NCBI GenBank assembly: GCA_950097015.1
Contig: CATNEN010000002.1
Location: 8,075,501 to 8,139,500 of the forward strand
DNA: 64,000 bases
Direction: 5' to 3'
From: Macrostomum hystrix
Lineage: Eukaryota; Platyhelminthes; Macrostomidae
Positions 59,014 to 64,000 of the stretch are shown in pieces. Under the pieces are notes generated by a model that saw only the letters and a list, made by a program, of their open reading frames with translations, was not told the DNA's origin and ran no database searches. Every line of letters begins with the position of its first letter. The first letter of the stretch is position 1. The position numbers and the translations under genes were made by a program.

Positions 59014-59639
59014 TATGAACTTTTTTAGCGATATTTTTCCAGGAAAATAAATTTATAAAAAGCTTCCTACAAGACAGAAGTGGTGAGGCGAGGCAAGGTT
59101 AGTTAGTCTTGTATTTGAAGTAGGATTTTCCAAAAAATAATTTTTTCGAAATAGAAACGGAAGTTATAAATTAGGTGTCCATTTAACAACAACAACTACG
59201 ATAGCAAAATCGCTTCCTTATATACACAAGTTGTATAAACAAAATTGCTCTGTAGGTTAAAACCATAAATTATTTTTAAATAGGTCGAATAATCCCACAC
59301 ATTGCAGGTCCCAGCATGACTCAAGATAAGCCAAAATGGGGCATTCGGGGACATGGAGTGAGTATGCCATGACTCAAATTTGAGCATGCCACTTGCTAGG
59401 GCACGGGGGAAGGTCAACTGAGCAGATCACGCAGGGCTACTCAAACCAGTGCTCACTTTCCAAGCCGTCGCTGACCTAGAAAAGTTCATCTGTCTGGCTT
59501 AACCCCTTCCCCAGCCTGTGCTTAATCCTCACACTCGTCAGCTCTCACCTCGCAGCAAGCTAGGACTAGCGTGAGCGGGATACAGCCCATCTGACAAGCT
59601 AGCAATTGAAGGTCGTCTGATATTTCTGCAACCAATTTT
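59014..59639. other. DNA between minisatellites, no gene seen
   Basis: About 0.6 kb of mixed composition between the purine-rich array and 28-bp array B. No exon or mobile-element end was supported. Confidence 0.4.
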
Positions 59640-60091
59640 ATTGGGATCTGTTGGGATCTGGGTGGGGAAATTCGGCTGTTGGGATCTGGGTGTGGGAATT
59701 CGGCTGTTGGGATCTGGGTGGGGAAATTCGGCTGTTGGGATCTGGGTGTGGGAATTCGGCTATTGGGATCTGGGTGGGGAAATTCGGCTGTTGGGATCTG
59801 GGTGTGGGAATTCGGCTATTGGGATCTGGGTGGGGAAATTCGGCTGTTGGGATCTGGGTGTGGGAATTCGACTGTTGGGATCTGGGTGTGGGAATTCGGC
59901 TGTTGGGATCTGGGTGTGGGAATTCAGCTATCGGGATCTGGGTGTGGGAATTCGGCTATTGGGATCTGGGTGTGGGAATTCGGCTATTGGGATCTGGGTG
60001 TGGGAATTCGGCTGTTGGGATCTGGGTGGGGAAATTCGGCTATTGGGATCTGGGTGTGGGAATTCTGCTATTGGGATCTGGGTGTGGGAAG
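59640..60091. repeat. 28-bp minisatellite, array B (about 16 copies)
   Basis: The same unit as 58092-58294, with an added variant GGGATCTGGGTGGGGAAATT interspersed with the standard form, partly in strict alternation (59650-59850). The plus strand is open in all three frames for about 150-200 codons, an artefact of the unit. Confidence 0.95.
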
Positions 60092-61200
60092 TGGGATGTA
60101 CACGAAAACTGCTTCAGGGAGAATTACGGCTTGGTGAGTGTTTCGAACAAAATAACATGTCACGTCAAAGGCGGAAAACCTCGTGCTTTATCCTGTCTCA
60201 CAATGGCTCAAGCAATTGGCCTTACCTGTGGGGTACTTTATAATTGCGCAAATATTTTATTTTATATTAACATAATCACCCTACAGATAAGATTAAGGAC
60301 ACAATAAACTGCAAAAGCACACTTGAGAACATTGAAGAGCGGTTTTTAGGCGAACAAATTAAAGATGATTAATTATTAACGCACTCTTTTAAACAAATAC
60401 AACCACTTAGGTGGAGAAATACAATTATGGAAGAACATTTAAAACAGAAATAATTCAGCAAGACAGGCTAATATCGATTTGTTAAAGTACGCATTTCAAA
60501 CTCGATGATTAGTAAAATTAAAAGCAAAGAACTAAGGATTTGACAACCTCTGCTTTCTCTCGCTGTATTTTGTGGACAGAATGAGAACAGAACCAACATA
60601 CTTGGAACTTGGAAAATGACGATTTGAATGATATTTACAGTCGGGTACACTCACCTGCTATGCAGTTATTTTCAAAATAAAACATACACAAATTTTATTG
60701 AATAGACAAGGGCAAGAATTTTTTCGGTAAGAGGTAATTAGGAGATTGTTACATATTCTGCTTTGAAAGAAACAATTATAACGATTAATGGCACGCAGTT
60801 AATAATACATCTCGAGGCACGACATGTAGTTAAACCTAGGCCAATCAAGACAGGTTTGCATGTAATTCATGGCAATACGCAGATATATTAAAGCAGCATG
60901 TTTTTATCGAATATCTAAAATTCTCGCCAGAAAAAATGCACTGACCATCTCTTAATACAAGAAATTCAACACTAAACTCCAATTACAAGCGATATATTGC
61001 TTTTAATTCAGAATTGAGACAGGTACCTAGAGTTCTGAAAAGTGAAGTTAATTGGAACAGCTGTTCATTAATTATTTTAGTAAATAGCAAGTAGCTAAAC
61101 ATATTCGGATTCATCTCGTAGTAAAATAAAAAATATATATACTAAAACTGACTGCCCAACAAGTGTAATATTGAGGCATAACTACCAATCTTCTGGTTAC
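60092..61200. other. AT-rich intergenic DNA
   Basis: Roughly 1.1 kb, strongly AT-rich, downstream of the PIM-like gene. No coding exon, repeat array or element end was seen. Confidence 0.5.
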
Positions 61201-61271
61201 CATGGAAACTCGCCTGAAAGAGCTAGTGCAATTTAAACTGGCGCCAAAGCCAACCAAAAAACGCAAAAGTA
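61201..61271 (+). CDS. Possible short first exon, unknown product
   Basis: ATG in a favourable context (TTACCATGG) opens METRLKELVQFKLAPKPTKK and then a basic stretch, up to a possible GTAATT donor at 61271-61276. Nothing further downstream on the plus strand was identified, because the PIM-like gene occupies the minus strand. TTGGCGCC-type sequences resembling E2F sites occur at about 61240 and 61309. This is a weak candidate for the start of an antisense gene. Confidence 0.2.
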
Positions 61272-61354
61272 ATTTTTTACATGTCCGAAGTACGAACTTT
61301 TACGTAAGTTTTGGCGCCAATTCGAATTCTAAATCAGCCATCAGCGACAGAAAA

Positions 61355-62413
61355 TCAGCAATATCCGCCGTAGCCAGAGTCCTTGCACACGTGGCTGCAG
61401 GGACGATAATCTGAGAACGACGACGCGGCCGAAGCTATTCTGGACGACGAGTAAACCGACTTTAGCTCCTCTAGGGAGGCGCACGATGAAGGCGGCGGCG
61501 GAGGCGGCATGTTCGACTGCTGCTGCTGCTGGGTAGATAGCTTTGTCGTCCCAGGCATAGAGTTGGGCTCAATAGTTTCCTCGGCAACAAGCCAGGGATG
61601 AAGCAGCATCTGCTCCAGACTGGGTCTCTTGGCCGGGTCACACTGCAGGCAGGCGGAGATGAGGTCGCGGCATTCGCTGCTAATCTTGCGCTTGAACACG
61701 GGCGTGCAGTCGCAGATCTGGTCGTCGCGTTCAAACGGTATGTCGCCGCAGACCATGTCAAACAGGAGGATGCCAATTGACCACACCTCGGCCTGTTTGC
61801 CATTGTAGCGGTGCGACCTGATCCATTCCGGCGGGCTGTACACCCGGGTGCCATTGAAGTCTGTGTAGTCGGCCTCTCTAAGCAGGGCTCCGGAGCCGAA
61901 GTCGATTAGGCGCAGAGAGCCGTCAGTCAGGTCGATCAGCAGGTTCTCGTCCTTGACGTCGCGGTGCAGCACGCCGGCATGATGGCAGTCAACCAGGGTG
62001 AGAAGCTTAGCCTCGGACTCGTCCAGGTAGCGCTTGTTAGAGATGTAGTCGAACAGGTCCTTGCAGCGGCGGAGTCTGTGCATGACAACCAGCCACTCGT
62101 GCTCGCCCTCAAAGTATTCGACTGGTTGAACAATGCCAGAAACGTTGCGGCACTTGTGCAGCAGCATGATTTCGACTGGGACTAGTTTCTCGCAGGGCAG
62201 TTTATGCCAGGTCATCTTGCTCTTCTCCATGACCTTAACTACAAACTCGGCGCCGTCGCAACGTCTGGTGGCATTGTAGACTCGGCCGAAGCCGCCGCGA
62301 CCAATCTCGGTGCCAACCATGTAGCAGCGGCGGAAGTCCTCCAGACGATGCCACTCCAAGGAATCTGCTGCCGAATCTGTGGGCATCGCAGACTGGCGCG
62401 ACAATAGACAGCC
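61355..62413 (-). CDS. PIM-family serine/threonine kinase
   Basis: The whole kinase domain is in one exon. From the ATG at 62386 it has 343 residues: glycine loop GRGGFGRV (29-36), catalytic lysine in FVVKV (K51), HRDVKDEN (141-148), DFGSGAL (162-168), and the run YTDFNGTRVYSPPEWIR, diagnostic of PIM kinases, which are constitutively active pro-survival kinases. VWSIGILLFDMVCGDIPFE and a C-lobe ending HPWL follow. The helix before HRD (SEAKLLTLVDCHHAG) is about six residues shorter than I recall for vertebrate PIMs. The tail is Ser/Pro/Gln-rich. The exon is preceded by an acceptor (GATTCCAG, at 62414) just upstream, with no coding exon found before it; a non-coding exon or spliced leader is likely. 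All catalytic residues are present. Confidence 0.92.
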   Translation of the reverse strand, partial: GCLLSRQSAMPTDSAADSLEWHRLEDFRRCYMVGTEIGRGGFGRVYNATRRCDGAEFVVKVMEKSKMTWHKLPCEKLVPVEIMLLHKCRNVSGIVQPVEYFEGEHEWLVVMHRLRRCKDLFDYISNKRYLDESEAKLLTLVDCHHAGVLHRDVKDENLLIDLTDGSLRLIDFGSGALLREADYTDFNGTRVYSPPEWIRSHRYNGKQAEVWSIGILLFDMVCGDIPFERDDQICDCTPVFKRKISSECRDLISACLQCDPAKRPSLEQMLLHPWLVAEETIEPNSMPGTTKLSTQQQQQSNMPPPPPPSSCASLEELKSVYSSSRIASAASSFSDYRPCSHVCKDSGYGGYC

Positions 62414-62471
62414 CTGGAATCATTTTGTAAACAGAAATGATTATCCAACAAAAAATAAAAAACTAGCCAAC

Positions 62472-62752
62472 ATCTAGCCAACTCCCCAACTAGCCACCCA
62501 ACTGCCCACCTAGCCACCCAACTGCCCTTTTAGCCACGCAACTCCCCACCTAGCCAACACCCCACCTAGCCAGCCAACTCCCCACCTAGCCAGCCAACTC
62601 CCCACCTAGCCAGCCAACTCCCCACCTAGCCAGCCAACTCCCCACCTAGCCAGCCAACTCCCCACCTAGCCAGCCAACTCCCCACCTAGCCAACACCCCA
62701 CCTAGCCAACACCCCACCTAGCCAACTCCCCACCTAGCCAGCCACCCAAGCT
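62472..62752. repeat. 20-bp minisatellite, reverse orientation, about 13 copies
   Basis: The unit TCCCCACCTAGCCAGCCAAC is the reverse complement, with one base changed, of the array at 51949-52575. It lies directly upstream of the PIM exon acceptor, within its first intron or the spacer to the RPA49-like gene. Confidence 0.93.
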
Positions 62753-63082
62753 TGGTCAGCAAATAAAGGAAGACAAAAAAGGCAAACCCGGGATTAACCA
62801 TCAGTTAAAAAATACACACACAATGAGTTAGATAGAGAAATATACACAACAATGTGCCTAGAATACAGATAGGCCCATTAAATGCTACAAAGATCAATTA
62901 TAGAGTACACAAAGACTCTGAGACAGCAGCCGGCGTCGACGACTGCTGTTGAATAGGCTCGGGCTGATGCCGCGGCTGAGGCTGCGGCTGCGGAGCGTGC
63001 GACGGTGACTGGGTGCGGCGAAGCGAATAGACGCGCGACAGCTTGGTGACGTTAATGTAGTCGACGCCGCCACATTTGAACA

Positions 63083-64000
63083 TTATTTCTTCCGTGGCCG
63101 CATCTGCCGACTCAAAGCGGGCTCGTTTTCCCGCCGCCGCTTCTGGCCCGAGACGGGAGTAATCTGCCGGCCATTGCTGGACTTCTCTGTGACCAACTCG
63201 CAGCCGATGGCCTTCAACAGCCGGTGCAGCTTGTCCGAGGCCAGCCTGAACTCGGACATGAGGCCGGCGGTCTCGGTGACGAAGCCGTCCAGCTGAAGGC
63301 ATAGGATGATCATGTGCATCAACTGCTTGTCCTTCATTATCTTCGGGAGGGCCCGCTGCTGCTGGCCGGAGCCGGCGGTCATCTGAGACAGAAACAATGG
63401 AAAAGTCTTTAGAAAAACGGCTTACCTACTACTGTCAGTAGGAATGAGGCGCATGAGTTAAAAGGAAAGTGTCAATCGAGGATAAATAATAGAAGGTCGG
63501 CAGGCTCGTGATTCGTGGAAAAACTGAAATGTCGCCGATTTTAGGCGAAAATAATATTTTTTTTAATTCGAAGTTAACACATTCTGAACAATCTTAATAC
63601 AGCTGCAGTGTTAACACTTTAGTATGTCATATTTAGCTGAAGAGGCTGGCAAACAAAACAAAAAGTGGTTGCTTTCGCATTGTTTCAGAGGGATATATGT
63701 CTATGGCCAAAACGTATTTACACACTAACACAGCAACCGTCTCGCTGTTAACAAAGAGGGTAACAAAATGGACATTAAACCATCTTTTCTGAGCATTTAT
63801 TCTTATTGAAAATCGGCCTTCGAGGCCATCAACAACATTCTGTACTATTTATAAATAGTACAACCTAGAGTCTAGAGTCTGGCGTCCTTCTGCTATAATA
63901 GTCCCTGGCATCGAAACAGTCCCTTTTTAATTACCTGCAAAGTGTAATTAGCCAGCAGGTGGCTCCCAACTTCCTCCGGCAGGTCGGGCAGGGCGCCCTT
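63083..64000 (-). CDS. RNA polymerase I subunit RPA49-like, 3' part (partial)
   Basis: Two exons on the minus strand: 63935-64000 (continuing beyond the window, donor GTAATT) and 63083-63381 (acceptor CTGTCTCAG), joined in phase 0. The peptide reads LPDLPEEVGSHLLANYTLQ, then DKQLMHMIILCLQLDGFVTE and RLASDKLHRLLKAIGCEL, ending in a basic tail (KRRRENE...PRKK). The short block before the junction, the helix-rich block and the final -IGC motif agree with the C-terminal winged-helix region of RPA49/POLR1E, a nucleolar polymerase I subunit for rRNA synthesis. Assignment is from memory of the family, without a search. Another frame stays open from about 63120 past the stop to 62898 with coding-like composition (CGGVDYINVTKLSRVY), so a small frameshift or alternative end is possible. 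The 553-bp intron (63382-63934) shows nothing else. Confidence 0.6.

Noticed and set aside
58018-60307. Trp/Gly-rich frames in the 28-bp arrays
   Set aside because: The array is open in all three plus phases because of its unit, not because of selection on a protein.
61471-62133. Alternative frames over the PIM-like kinase
   Set aside because: The kinase frame holds every catalytic motif in order; the others are low-complexity Arg/Ala/Ser shadows.

Overview
The window looks like a repeat-rich metazoan nuclear genome. Spliced genes with metazoan signalling domains (a GAB/DOS-type PH adaptor, a DUSP8/16-type phosphatase fold, a PIM-family kinase) and a probable RNA polymerase I RPA49 subunit sit among LTR retrotransposons, Helitrons, MITEs and many tandem arrays. 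An invertebrate, perhaps a free-living flatworm, would fit, but that placement is inference; no rRNA or tRNA gene was recognised.

Layout. 1-1.2 kb: the 3' end of a Helitron-type helicase, then a TA-flanked MITE-like element made mostly of a 75-bp tandem repeat. 1.5-31.2 kb: about 93 copies of a 248-bp satellite, split by a young Ty3/Gypsy LTR element (4094-10635; LTRs almost identical; ACTG target-site duplication). Its gag and pol are joined by a predicted -1 frameshift signal. 31.2-36.5 kb: AT-rich DNA with a TTAA-flanked MITE and two head-to-tail Helitron-like ends; the second Helitron carries large 23-bp and 18-bp minisatellites. 36.5-39.7 kb: no gene seen, apart from a LINE-endonuclease-like relic. 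39.7-46.3 kb: a minus-strand P-loop gene broken by a decayed BEL/Pao element (40814-46190; TTTAC duplication). 47-50.1 kb: a three-exon plus-strand gene joining a Walker A NTPase to a PD-(D/E)XK-like motif. 50.2-53.1 kb: minisatellites and a MITE with 32-bp perfect inverted repeats. 53.2-56.9 kb: a PH-domain docking protein with six YxxP motifs, followed in compatible splice phase by a DUSP8/16-like domain whose catalytic cysteine is serine. 57-61 kb: minisatellites and hairpins. 61.3-64 kb, minus strand: a PIM-like kinase and, upstream of it, the 3' part of an RPA49-like gene.

How it fits together. The adaptor and phosphatase-like exons both point to receptor tyrosine kinase/MAP kinase signalling and may be one fused gene. 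The BEL insertion lies in a coding exon of the P-loop gene with matching target-site duplications, so that gene is very probably dead at this locus. The strongest leads are the Cys-to-Ser phosphatase (possibly fused to a docking protein), the NTPase-nuclease gene whose intron splits the E-C-K motif, and the Gypsy frameshift pseudoknot. All splice sites, domains and repeat families were read by eye without database searches.
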